This document shows, piece by piece, positions 25,247-32,109 of a DNA stretch of 56,214 bases; position 1 is the stretch's first letter; every line of letters starts with the position of its first letter. Source of the stretch: Prevotella sp. Its GTDB lineage: Bacteria; Bacteroidota; Bacteroidia; Bacteroidales; Bacteroidaceae. The stretch spans positions 1 to 56,214 of the forward strand of contig JAFUFD010000097.1 in the NCBI GenBank assembly GCA_017470055.1. The letters are read 5' to 3'. The translations under genes were made by a program, and so were the position numbers. The notes beneath the pieces were generated by a model. The model made no database searches. It was not told where the DNA came from and worked only from the letters and a program-made list of their open reading frames with translations.

Positions 25247-26668
25247 TTACTTCATCACAACCTTCTTACCATTCTTAATAACAACACCCTTGTAGTCTGC
25301 GCTCACGCGTTGACCATTGAGGTTATAGATGGCGCTGTCTGTGCTCTGTGCCTTCTTTGCCTCAGAGATACCTGTGGACAGACCGTCAATGACAATATCC
25401 AAATCACGGGCAGCGGCACCGCCAGTGGCAATGATATAGGCACGGAAAGGGGCTATGCTAACCGCATTGGCTTCTGTTACCTGTGAGAAGTTACCATTTT
25501 CATTATTAAAACCATAAGCGCCTGCTGGTGCCTTAATGTCACCCATAGTACCTACAAAGGTGTAGTCACCAACAGTGTAGGAACATGTTGTAGGAGCGAC
25601 AATGGTCTTTGACTTCATCTCAGAGAACGGAGTCCCTGATTCTTTCGCCACAAAAATATAGGGCTTATATGCCTCAGGAGTAGACACCTCCTTGAATGTC
25701 AACGTTGTGCTTGTGGCGGCATTCAACTCATAGAAAGTACCTGCCTCGGCTGCCTCGGCCGCAGTCAGTTCGAAAGGCAACCATACTGTGGCAGTCTGCT
25801 CCGCTGTGAACTGGCGATTGTAAACATCGCTACGAACAAGATAAATTTGATCAGGGCGGATAGTACAACTGCCAGCAGCGGCTGTACCACCAAACTGTAT
25901 CTTAACCGCAGCAGAAAGGTCAAATCCGCTCAAATCCACCTGTTTCGTACCATCTGTATAATAGTTACCTTCATTAAAGGTATTGAAGTTTGAGCCATCT
26001 GTAGAATAACCAATGCGGACAGCACCAGCAGTCTTTCCGCTGAATGTAAACTGAAGTACGCCAAACTTAGAGAAATCACCTGCCGTTCCTGTGTAGATGT
26101 CGATGAGGTTGCTATAAGTCGCATCCCATGTATAGGTGTCTGGAATATATGTAGCCTGATTGGCTATCTTGCTAAAGGTTGCGATTTCTACAGCGTCATC
26201 ATCGTTCTCCAAATAGACACACGACCAGTCAAGAACTACAGCACCATCGTCGGAGGCACCACCAATACGGATGGCAGTCACGTCTGCCAATGTATGGGTG
26301 ACATCATCGACAGTCAAGTTCTGACCTGCCCAGTCTCCTGCAGAAAGGTCAATGTTTTTGTCATTATAGTTATACCAAGAGAAACTCTTGTTCTTACCGT
26401 CACTGAAAAGCACGTTGGCACGCCATGGGTTGCTATAGGTTCCACCAACTCTGACTACATGTAGCGATTTGTAGTTTGCCAACTCACCATTCTCAAAAGT
26501 GAAAACATTCATCAGGTTATCTGAGTTCTTGGTCCAAGTATATGTACGCGTCTCTGCGTTATAAGAGCCACCAGTACCTGTTGGAGCAACAAAAGTCGCA
26601 TACTTCACGTTAGCACTTGCCGTAACCACAGTGAGCATCATGGCAAAAAGGAATAATATCTTTTTCAT
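25247..26668 (-). CDS. Exported protein with two binding-like modules and sorting-type C-terminus
   Basis: This 473-residue protein has a signal peptide (about 1-19). Modules at about 22-155 and 160-280 open with KYATFVAPTG and EIATFSKIAN, contain YTW and SNLI/DNLM, and the second closes with KIQFGGTAAAGSCTIRPDQIYL. They resemble the duplicated modules of the fimbrillin-like lipoprotein at 5582-7333. A pre-C-terminal module (about 285-415, TATVWLPFELT ... APFRAYII) and a final YNLNGQRVSADYKG ... NGKKVVMK segment follow, resembling type IX secretion sorting domains. It is last in an operon with the 70-residue peptide 19 bp upstream. Function is unknown; surface glycan binding or adhesion is a guess from the modules. 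Confidence 0.75.
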   Translation of the reverse strand: MKKILFLFAMMLTVVTASANVKYATFVAPTGTGGSYNAETRTYTWTKNSDNLMNVFTFENGELANYKSLHVVRVGGTYSNPWRANVLFSDGKNKSFSWYNYNDKNIDLSAGDWAGQNLTVDDVTHTLADVTAIRIGGASDDGAVVLDWSCVYLENDDDAVEIATFSKIANQATYIPDTYTWDATYSNLIDIYTGTAGDFSKFGVLQFTFSGKTAGAVRIGYSTDGSNFNTFNEGNYYTDGTKQVDLSGFDLSAAVKIQFGGTAAAGSCTIRPDQIYLVRSDVYNRQFTAEQTATVWLPFELTAAEAAEAGTFYELNAATSTTLTFKEVSTPEAYKPYIFVAKESGTPFSEMKSKTIVAPTTCSYTVGDYTFVGTMGDIKAPAGAYGFNNENGNFSQVTEANAVSIAPFRAYIIATGGAAARDLDIVIDGLSTGISEAKKAQSTDSAIYNLNGQRVSADYKGVVIKNGKKVVMK

Positions 26669-26687
26669 CGTCTTTGTGTTTTTAAGA

Positions 26688-26900
26688 TTACATATTCAAT
26701 AATGTTGTGATATCTGGTCCCAACAAATCTTCCAACTCACGTGAACCGAGTTCGCCGCTGTCCATAGGTTCGGCATCGTCAAGACTCTCCGATAACGATC
26801 CAGCCAGCAACTGCTGTTGGGCGTTGATCTTTACTACCTCCATTTCTGGAGTGAAATATTCTTGCTTTTGCAAGCGATTAAAATCGATTACTTTTTTCAT
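26688..26900 (-). CDS. Small peptide with PE...LLAGS motif, family unknown
   Basis: This 70-residue peptide begins MKKVIDFNRLQKQ and contains YFTPEMEVVKINAQQQLLAGS (residues 15-35), followed by an acidic tail with GELGSRELEDLLG. No transmembrane segment or lipobox is seen. The Y-x-x-PE...VV...Q-x-LL-x-GS pattern recurs in the 38-residue peptide just upstream. I have seen such small proteins widely in Prevotella but know of no function. The pattern looks like a leader ending at a Gly-Ser, though no protease or transporter gene is adjacent. It lies between the 38-residue peptide (28 bp) and the exported protein (19 bp), all in one direction. Confidence 0.7.
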   Translation of the reverse strand: MKKVIDFNRLQKQEYFTPEMEVVKINAQQQLLAGSLSESLDDAEPMDSGELGSRELEDLLGPDITTLLNM

Positions 26901-26928
26901 TTTGCTATATCGTTTATTATTTCAACTT

Positions 26929-27045
26929 TTATAAGGTCTCATACTCCTCATTAGCATCACCATAAATATTGCTACCATCCAATAGATGTTGATGTATCTT
27001 CATCTCAACAACGGTCTCTTCGGGCTTGATATATTTCTTTTTCAT
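26929..27045 (-). CDS. 38-residue peptide, relative of the LLAGS peptide
   Basis: An ATG at 27045 opens 38 codons to a TAA at 26929-26931: it begins MKKKYIKPEETVVEMKIHQH, continues LLDGS and ends NEEYETL. Residues 5-25 align with residues 15-35 of the next peptide through Y-x-x-PE, VV, Q-x-LL and GS, which supports it as a real gene despite its size. It lies 33 bp after the beta-helix-like protein gene and 28 bp before the 70-residue peptide. Function unknown. Confidence 0.65.
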   Translation of the reverse strand: MKKKYIKPEETVVEMKIHQHLLDGSNIYGDANEEYETL

Positions 27046-27078
27046 ATCGCTTTCTCTTTATAAGGTTATGAACTATAC

Positions 27079-28791
27079 TTATTTCACCACGAACTTCTTA
27101 CCGTTCTGAATAACGACACCTTTATAGTCACTGCCCACACGCTGTCCGCTGAGGCTATAAACTGGAGCATTGTTTGTCTCCTGAGTTTTCATTTCATTGA
27201 TACCTGTAGTATTGCCATTGATGTCTATACCAAGGAACTCACGAGATCCAGAATAATCAAACGTCGCGTAAGCACGGAAAGAAGTTATTTTAATCTTATT
27301 AGCCTCCTTGACTTTATAGAAGCCAAGACCTGAAGCACCATTCTGTAGCACGTAACTGTTTTCAGGAACGTAAGCAATGGGGTTATAGCCACTGGAAGCA
27401 TTAGCATCCACGTAAACACCCGTCAGAACACCATTAGTATGCGCTTTTACTCCATCAGTTAATGTTCCAGCATAGGTTCCACCAAAGGAGGAGGAGGCCT
27501 CGAACTTATACTTCGCACCTGCTGTACCGTTGATAAGAACTGGCTTGTTGGCAGTTATCTTCGTAACAGAGGTTGCAGTCACTTTATCACCTGAAGTATA
27601 AGAGATGTCGTAGGCTGTAATACCAGAGGGCAAATCACAATCGAAAGGAAGAACAATAGTCATTGCTGCTGCAGGGAGCGTGATGCAATACATTCCTGTC
27701 GTTGTTTCCAGTTTGCTTGTACCATATGTGAAGGTATCACCTTCTGTTGGCATTGTCTCAAGAGAATATGCATCACCAGAACTAAGTTTGAATCCTGTTT
27801 TACCAAAGCGACAAGGATTAGGTGCTGCTCCACCAGGATTTACAAATGGTGTTGTACTCATACCATTAATATTTACTTGAACCACTTTCTTTTTAGGATC
27901 ATTGGTCAAGGAAGGATAAGCATCAACATTAGACCTATTCAGATTACCCTGACCCCAAAATAATGTATTATTGGTGTCATCTGCAGAAGCCAGGTTATAG
28001 GCAAGTTGACCATTGAGTAGTTCCTTAGAAGTTGCCGCAGTTCCATCATCAGCAGTGCCATTGCCTTTAGTAATGTAATACATGTTTCCAGTTGTACCAG
28101 AATTACTTGCTCGATAGATATTACGGATATTACTCGTACCTGTACACTTAATCGTTCCAGCAAAGAGTACATTTTTCAAAGTGAAGGTCGCACTGGAACC
28201 ATTTCGGAAATAACCTACGATGCCTGAAACACCACTTTCGGCTGTCAGCGTTCCAACATAGGCGCAGTTGGTAATAGTTGTGTTAGCACCATTATCACCA
28301 CGAGCCAAGATACCGCCATTAGTAGCATCCTCAGAGACCGTGCAACTAATATCCATTGAACTGGTGCAGTTGGTAATAGTACTTGTACCCGATGCCTCTG
28401 AAACAATACCAGCCATTAAACCTTTGTTGGCATCCAATTTACCAGCAGTTTTCAAATTCTTAATAGTTGCGTCACTAATGAATTGGAATGGAGCAACATT
28501 TGACAGCCCTGTGATCCCTGTTTTATTGAAAGTTAGGGTGAAGCCTTGTCCGTCAAAAACACCATTGAACTTATTGGATGAGGTTCCTACTGTCGTCTCA
28601 GAAACAGTTCCATCCACTACTACATCAGCGGTTAGTTTGACTATAGTTGAAGAATAGTCATCCCCACTATTTACACTCGAAACGAAAGCCTTCCAAGACG
28701 CATTGTCACTGATGCTTGTAACTATTGTCGCCATCACACTTCCTGTTCCCAGAACAAGTGCAGTTACTAATAGCGTAAATATTTTCTTCAT
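27079..28791 (-). CDS. Exported GLUG/beta-helix-like protein with sorting-type C-terminus
   Basis: Started at ATG 28791 (MKKIFTLLVTALVLGTG) this protein is 570 residues with a normal signal peptide; an upstream ATG at 28827 gives an unlikely charged extension. The first half has GLUG-like repeats of beta strands (KFNGVFDGQGFTLTF, GLMAGIVSEASGTSTITNCT, GGILARGDNGANTTITNCA, GIVGYFRNGSS), typical of beta-helical surface adhesins. A pre-C-terminal module (about 370-520, MTIVLPFDCDLPSG ... ITSFRAYATF) and a final YSLSGQRVGSDYKG ... NGKKFVVK segment match those of two other exported proteins here. Probably sent to the surface by a type IX-like route; ligand unknown. It is 77 bp after the 164-residue secreted protein. 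Confidence 0.78.
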   Translation of the reverse strand: MKKIFTLLVTALVLGTGSVMATIVTSISDNASWKAFVSSVNSGDDYSSTIVKLTADVVVDGTVSETTVGTSSNKFNGVFDGQGFTLTFNKTGITGLSNVAPFQFISDATIKNLKTAGKLDANKGLMAGIVSEASGTSTITNCTSSMDISCTVSEDATNGGILARGDNGANTTITNCAYVGTLTAESGVSGIVGYFRNGSSATFTLKNVLFAGTIKCTGTSNIRNIYRASNSGTTGNMYYITKGNGTADDGTAATSKELLNGQLAYNLASADDTNNTLFWGQGNLNRSNVDAYPSLTNDPKKKVVQVNINGMSTTPFVNPGGAAPNPCRFGKTGFKLSSGDAYSLETMPTEGDTFTYGTSKLETTTGMYCITLPAAAMTIVLPFDCDLPSGITAYDISYTSGDKVTATSVTKITANKPVLINGTAGAKYKFEASSSFGGTYAGTLTDGVKAHTNGVLTGVYVDANASSGYNPIAYVPENSYVLQNGASGLGFYKVKEANKIKITSFRAYATFDYSGSREFLGIDINGNTTGINEMKTQETNNAPVYSLSGQRVGSDYKGVVIQNGKKFVVK

Positions 28792-28813
28792 AATCCTAAT
28801 GTTTCTTTTAAAA

Positions 28814-28852
28814 GGGTCTTGCCCCATAGAGGCAAGCCCAATGACAAAATTA
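28814..28852 (-). promoter_or_regulatory. Promoter-like element and leader hairpin before the GLUG protein
   Basis: TAATTTTG at 28845-28852 (minus strand) matches TAnnTTTG. It is followed within six bases by a hairpin at 28814-28839 (GGGCTTGCC / GGCAAGACCC, one bulge) and then TTTTAAAAG. The arrangement resembles the susC leader and could be an attenuator or the terminator of the preceding gene. Confidence 0.45.
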
Positions 28853-28868
28853 GACTAACTACAAACGC

Positions 28869-29363
28869 TTATTGTATAGTTACCTCACCGAACTGAGTCT
28901 CCCAAGGCTCCTCGTTGCCGTCAACAGCCTTCGCCATAGAGATGCGGATGCTGGTGATATTTTTCAGCACATCCTCCCCGATCTTACCCTTGTTGGTCAG
29001 GTCAACCTTCACTTTCTTATCCTTCTCAATAGTCTTACCCATGCTGTAATAGAGGGTAGAGGCGTCAACCTGCTGCTGCTTGCCGTCAGCGTCCTTGTAG
29101 CGGAGAACAACCTTCAGCATACAGGTACTCTTCTTGATAGTCATGTTCAACTGGGTGTGACCCGTGAAGTCACCATTTGTCTCAGGCAGGTCGAACCAAC
29201 GGTCCCACTTCTCCTTGAAGGTAGCGGTCAGCGTCTCATCATCCCAGTCACAGTTACCACCATGCTTAGTCACTTGCTCCAGGTCGATGATCTTCCAAGG
29301 GGTCTGAGCGTTCATTGTCACTGCAAACATTGCCATGAGGCAAAATAACATCATCTTTTTCAT
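28869..29363 (-). CDS. Small secreted protein, family not recognised
   Basis: This 164-residue protein has a signal peptide (about 1-19, ending VTMNA) and a single beta-rich domain starting TPWKIIDLEQVTKHGG. Notable segments are FKEKWDRWFDLPETNGDF, MLKVVLRYKDADGKQQ and a final ETQFGEVTIQ. It has two cysteines after the signal peptide and no lipobox. The fold may resemble small binding beta-sandwiches, but I cannot assign a family. It is the first gene of a minus-strand group of five exported or small proteins ending at 25247, with a promoter about 50 bp upstream. Confidence 0.7.
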   Translation of the reverse strand: MKKMMLFCLMAMFAVTMNAQTPWKIIDLEQVTKHGGNCDWDDETLTATFKEKWDRWFDLPETNGDFTGHTQLNMTIKKSTCMLKVVLRYKDADGKQQQVDASTLYYSMGKTIEKDKKVKVDLTNKGKIGEDVLKNITSIRISMAKAVDGNEEPWETQFGEVTIQ

Positions 29364-29412
29364 AATTTTCTGTTTTTAAATTGTTATTGATTTTTGTTTC
29401 ATTTCGATGTTG

Positions 29413-29420
29413 CAAAGGTA
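29413..29420 (-). promoter_or_regulatory. Putative promoter of the exported-protein operon, -7 element
   Basis: TACCTTTG on the minus strand, followed by CAACATCG, matches TAnnTTTG, 50 bp before the small secreted protein. No clear -33 TTG at the usual distance. Confidence 0.5.
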
Positions 29421-29654
29421 GAGACTTTCTACGAAACAGGCATTTGAATAGATTTCATGCATCTATGCTTTTGTTACGTCAGTTGTTAGATTTTGTATCA
29501 TTCACCTACGAATTTGTTGCACGACACGCCATAGTCCTATTTTTATGCTGCAAATCAGTTGATTTGGTATATCTTCTCCTGTCCCTGATAGGTGCAGCGG
29601 ACTATGGCTCTGCCGCTGGTAACAGTACCTCCACCTCGACAGCAGATTAGCAAT
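29421..29654. other. Intergenic stretch without a recognisable gene
   Basis: Between divergent promoters. Open frames here are short, lack a start context and have no family-like composition. Nothing else was seen until the iterons at 29655. Confidence 0.6.
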
Positions 29655-29734
29655 AATATTTTCGGATTCTACCTTAAGAATATTATAAGATTTTTGGATT
29701 CTATTCCAAAAAAATATTAATATTTTTGGATTCC
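29655..29734 (+). repeat. Three iterons at an exact 32-bp period
   Basis: A 16-bp element, consensus AA(T/G)ATTTT(T/C)GGATTC(T/C), occurs at 29655-29670, 29687-29702 and 29719-29734. The period of 32 bp (about three helical turns) puts all copies on one DNA face. The last copy covers the -33 element of the ATPase promoter, so binding there should control that gene. Confidence 0.7.
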
Positions 29735-29756
29735 GTTCTGTTTTTTTATATATTTG
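29725..29756 (+). promoter_or_regulatory. Promoter of the AAA/DUF4143 ATPase gene
   Basis: TTTG at 29725-29728 and TATATTTG at 29749-29756, 20 bp apart, match the Bacteroidetes consensus. The leader is only about 15 nt. The -33 part is inside the third iteron. Confidence 0.75.
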
Positions 29757-29774
29757 CCCCCAAATACTTAGGAT

Positions 29775-30899
29775 ATGATACATCGAATATTAGAAAACCA
29801 GATTAAATCTATTCTTGGAAATAGAAAGGCAGTTCTTATCATGGGTGCCAGACAAGTAGGTAAGTCGACTTTGCTGGAAACTATTTTCCAAAATCGAGAG
29901 AACCTGATTTGGATGACAGGTGACGATATGGACGTACAAGAACTATTCAGTCAAATGACATCCACGCGTCTCAAAGCCCTTTTGGGGAATTGCCAAACAC
30001 TTGTCATCGACGAGGCGCAGCGCATCCCTGACATCGGACTCCGCCTGAAACTCATCACTGACCAGATAAAAGACGTACAAGTCGTTGCCACGGGTAGCAG
30101 TTCCTTTGAATTGGCCTCAAAAGTCAATGAATCACTTGCAGGGCGTAAGAGAGAGTTCCGAATGTTTCCCGTTTCTTTTAAAGAGATGGTCGAGCATACC
30201 AATCTCCTCGAAGAACTTCGTCTCATTCCCCACAGGATGATATATGGTTACTATCCTGAAGTAGTCAGTAATTTGGGCAACGAGCAAATTATTTTGAAAG
30301 AACTTGCTGACAGTTTCTTATATAAAGATATCCTGTCCTTTGAGAGTATTAACAAGCCTGATAAAATTGTCCGACTTTTAAAGGCGTTAGCCTTTCAAAT
30401 AGGCAGCCAGGTGAGTTATAATGAGGTCGCACAACTTATCGGTTTAGACTCTAAGACTGTTGAGCGTTACATCGACATCCTGGAGAAATCCTATATCATT
30501 TTCCGTCTTGGTACTTTTTCCCGTAATTTACGCAACGAACTGAAAGCCAGCCGTAAAATCTACTTTTGGGATCTCGGTATCCGCAACCTTCTGATTGGAA
30601 ATCTTGCCCAGGTGGAAAGCCGTACGGATGTAGGAGCCATGTGGGAGAATTTCATGATAGCGGAGCGCCTGAAACGCAATGCGTATAATGGAAGTATCGC
30701 CCAATATTGGTTCTGGCGTACCCAACAACAAAAAGAAATTGACTATCTCGAAGAAGAGAATGGTGAGTTGAATGCCTATGAATTTAAATGGAACGAGAAA
30801 AAGTCCAATACTCGTATTCCAGAATCATTTGCAAGGGCATACCCTGAGGCAAAATACCATGTCGTCACCCCTAAGAATGCTGATGAATTCCTTCTCTAA
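29775..30899 (+). CDS. AAA ATPase with DUF4143 C-terminal domain
   Basis: This 374-residue protein has a Walker A motif GARQVGKST (24-32), a Walker B LVIDEA (76-81) and an arginine-rich sensor region, followed by a DUF4143 domain (about 170-350) with SYNEVAQLIGLDSKTVERYIDIL, a winged-helix-like segment, and DLGIRNLLIG. The C-terminus (EIDYLEEENGELNAYEFKW) has the nuclease-like D...E-x-K arrangement often noted in this family. These proteins are common and repeated in Bacteroidetes; their role is unsettled, with links to mobile or stress functions proposed. It is a single gene with its own iteron-bearing promoter, converging with the SGNH gene 27 bp away. No partner gene is adjacent. Confidence 0.88.
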   Translation: MIHRILENQIKSILGNRKAVLIMGARQVGKSTLLETIFQNRENLIWMTGDDMDVQELFSQMTSTRLKALLGNCQTLVIDEAQRIPDIGLRLKLITDQIKDVQVVATGSSSFELASKVNESLAGRKREFRMFPVSFKEMVEHTNLLEELRLIPHRMIYGYYPEVVSNLGNEQIILKELADSFLYKDILSFESINKPDKIVRLLKALAFQIGSQVSYNEVAQLIGLDSKTVERYIDILEKSYIIFRLGTFSRNLRNELKASRKIYFWDLGIRNLLIGNLAQVESRTDVGAMWENFMIAERLKRNAYNGSIAQYWFWRTQQQKEIDYLEEENGELNAYEFKWNEKKSNTRIPESFARAYPEAKYHVVTPKNADEFLL

Positions 30900-30926
30900 A
30901 GTCTTGTAAATTTCTTGCACGATGCA

Positions 30927-32105
30927 TTATTCTGCCGCTTTTTGTATCATTTCAGCGGCGTAACGTCCCATGTGAAGGTAGCCCTCCGCATTGGGATGAA
31001 GCCAGTCGGATTGCCATTCTGGGCGCATCTGGGTAGGTTGTTGTGGATCACGTGTAAGTTGGTCGAAGTCGATGATGCCATCCACCTCCTTATTGGCACG
31101 TATCCATTCGTTGACGGTCTGGCGACAAGCCTCATGGTAATAACTCCAATAGCCAGTGTTACCCAGTTGGGTGATCGTGCCTAAATACACCTTCATCCCT
31201 GCCTCACGAGCCTTCTTGATGAATTTCTCATAGGAGCGGATGAGTTGACGCCCCGTCTTCTCCACCTGCTTGGAACCGCCAATATCGTTGATACCCTCGT
31301 AGATGACGAGTGTTGTCACCCCACGCTGTCCGAGGATGTCCCGTTCAAAGCGGTCTACCGCAGGCTGACCAAGTCCTCCTTGCAGCACACAGTTGCCGCC
31401 AATGCCGAGATTCAGCACACCATAGTTGCCTCCTAATGTCTCGGCAAGGACATCCGTCCAGCGGTTCTGCTGGTCGGTAGTGCTGCCACGCCCGTCGGTA
31501 ATGCTATTGCCCAGGACGGCGATACACTCCTTGCCCTCCGCTTGCACATCAATGGCGGCAATGGTGTACCAGTGTTCCAGTTTCTCACCCACAGAAAAGA
31601 CCTGCTTGGGTTTGCACTCACCCACCATGATATACGAGTTGGTGCGTGAACCGCGATGGGTCGTTATCGTCTTAGGCATACTGCCACCATAATGGATAGT
31701 GACAGACAGGCACTGCAAGGGTTTCAACCTGTATTCCAGCGCATCGCTGAAAACGACCTGATGGGGAGCGATAGTCACACTCTGCTTGCCATTGAACTTC
31801 AGATATTGTGCTGTCTTAGCATCAATCTGCTCACCGACGGCAGCATCGGCAATATAGACCGACTTGATATCCAATGGCTCATCGCCAAAGGCATTCGACA
31901 ACTCTATACGTAGCACATCGCCGCCCAGCGACACATGAACAATCTGGCGTAGCGTGTTATTACTCAACGACACCTTCTGAGGCACATCGTTCTTACCGAA
32001 AGGAGTTTCCGTTGCCGTCGCCCAAGTGCCTGTCCACTGCTGGGCAAGGCACGGGATAGATACGATGCCACACAAGATAGCGGATAGGATATATTTTTTC
32101 ATCAT
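30927..32105 (-). CDS. SGNH/GDSL-family esterase, secreted
   Basis: This 392-residue protein has a signal peptide (about 1-21, ending CLAQ), an N-terminal beta domain and an SGNH hydrolase domain. Block I is LGNSITDG with nucleophile Ser201, block II is LGIGGN, block III is IYEGINDI, and block V is DWLHPNAEGY with Asp367 and His370. Relatives are carbohydrate esterases that remove acetyl groups from plant polysaccharides. It lies 4 bp after the GH115 alpha-glucuronidase gene, which strongly suggests it de-esterifies the same glucuronoxylan oligosaccharides. No lipobox, so likely periplasmic. The acetyl-xylan substrate is an inference from the neighbour. Confidence 0.88.
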   Translation of the reverse strand: MMKKYILSAILCGIVSIPCLAQQWTGTWATATETPFGKNDVPQKVSLSNNTLRQIVHVSLGGDVLRIELSNAFGDEPLDIKSVYIADAAVGEQIDAKTAQYLKFNGKQSVTIAPHQVVFSDALEYRLKPLQCLSVTIHYGGSMPKTITTHRGSRTNSYIMVGECKPKQVFSVGEKLEHWYTIAAIDVQAEGKECIAVLGNSITDGRGSTTDQQNRWTDVLAETLGGNYGVLNLGIGGNCVLQGGLGQPAVDRFERDILGQRGVTTLVIYEGINDIGGSKQVEKTGRQLIRSYEKFIKKAREAGMKVYLGTITQLGNTGYWSYYHEACRQTVNEWIRANKEVDGIIDFDQLTRDPQQPTQMRPEWQSDWLHPNAEGYLHMGRYAAEMIQKAAE

Positions 32106-32109
32106 ACTA

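Noticed and set aside
29381-29650. 89-codon plus-strand frame in the ATPase upstream region
   Set aside because: It crosses the divergent promoter of the secreted-protein gene, has odd composition and no recognisable motif.
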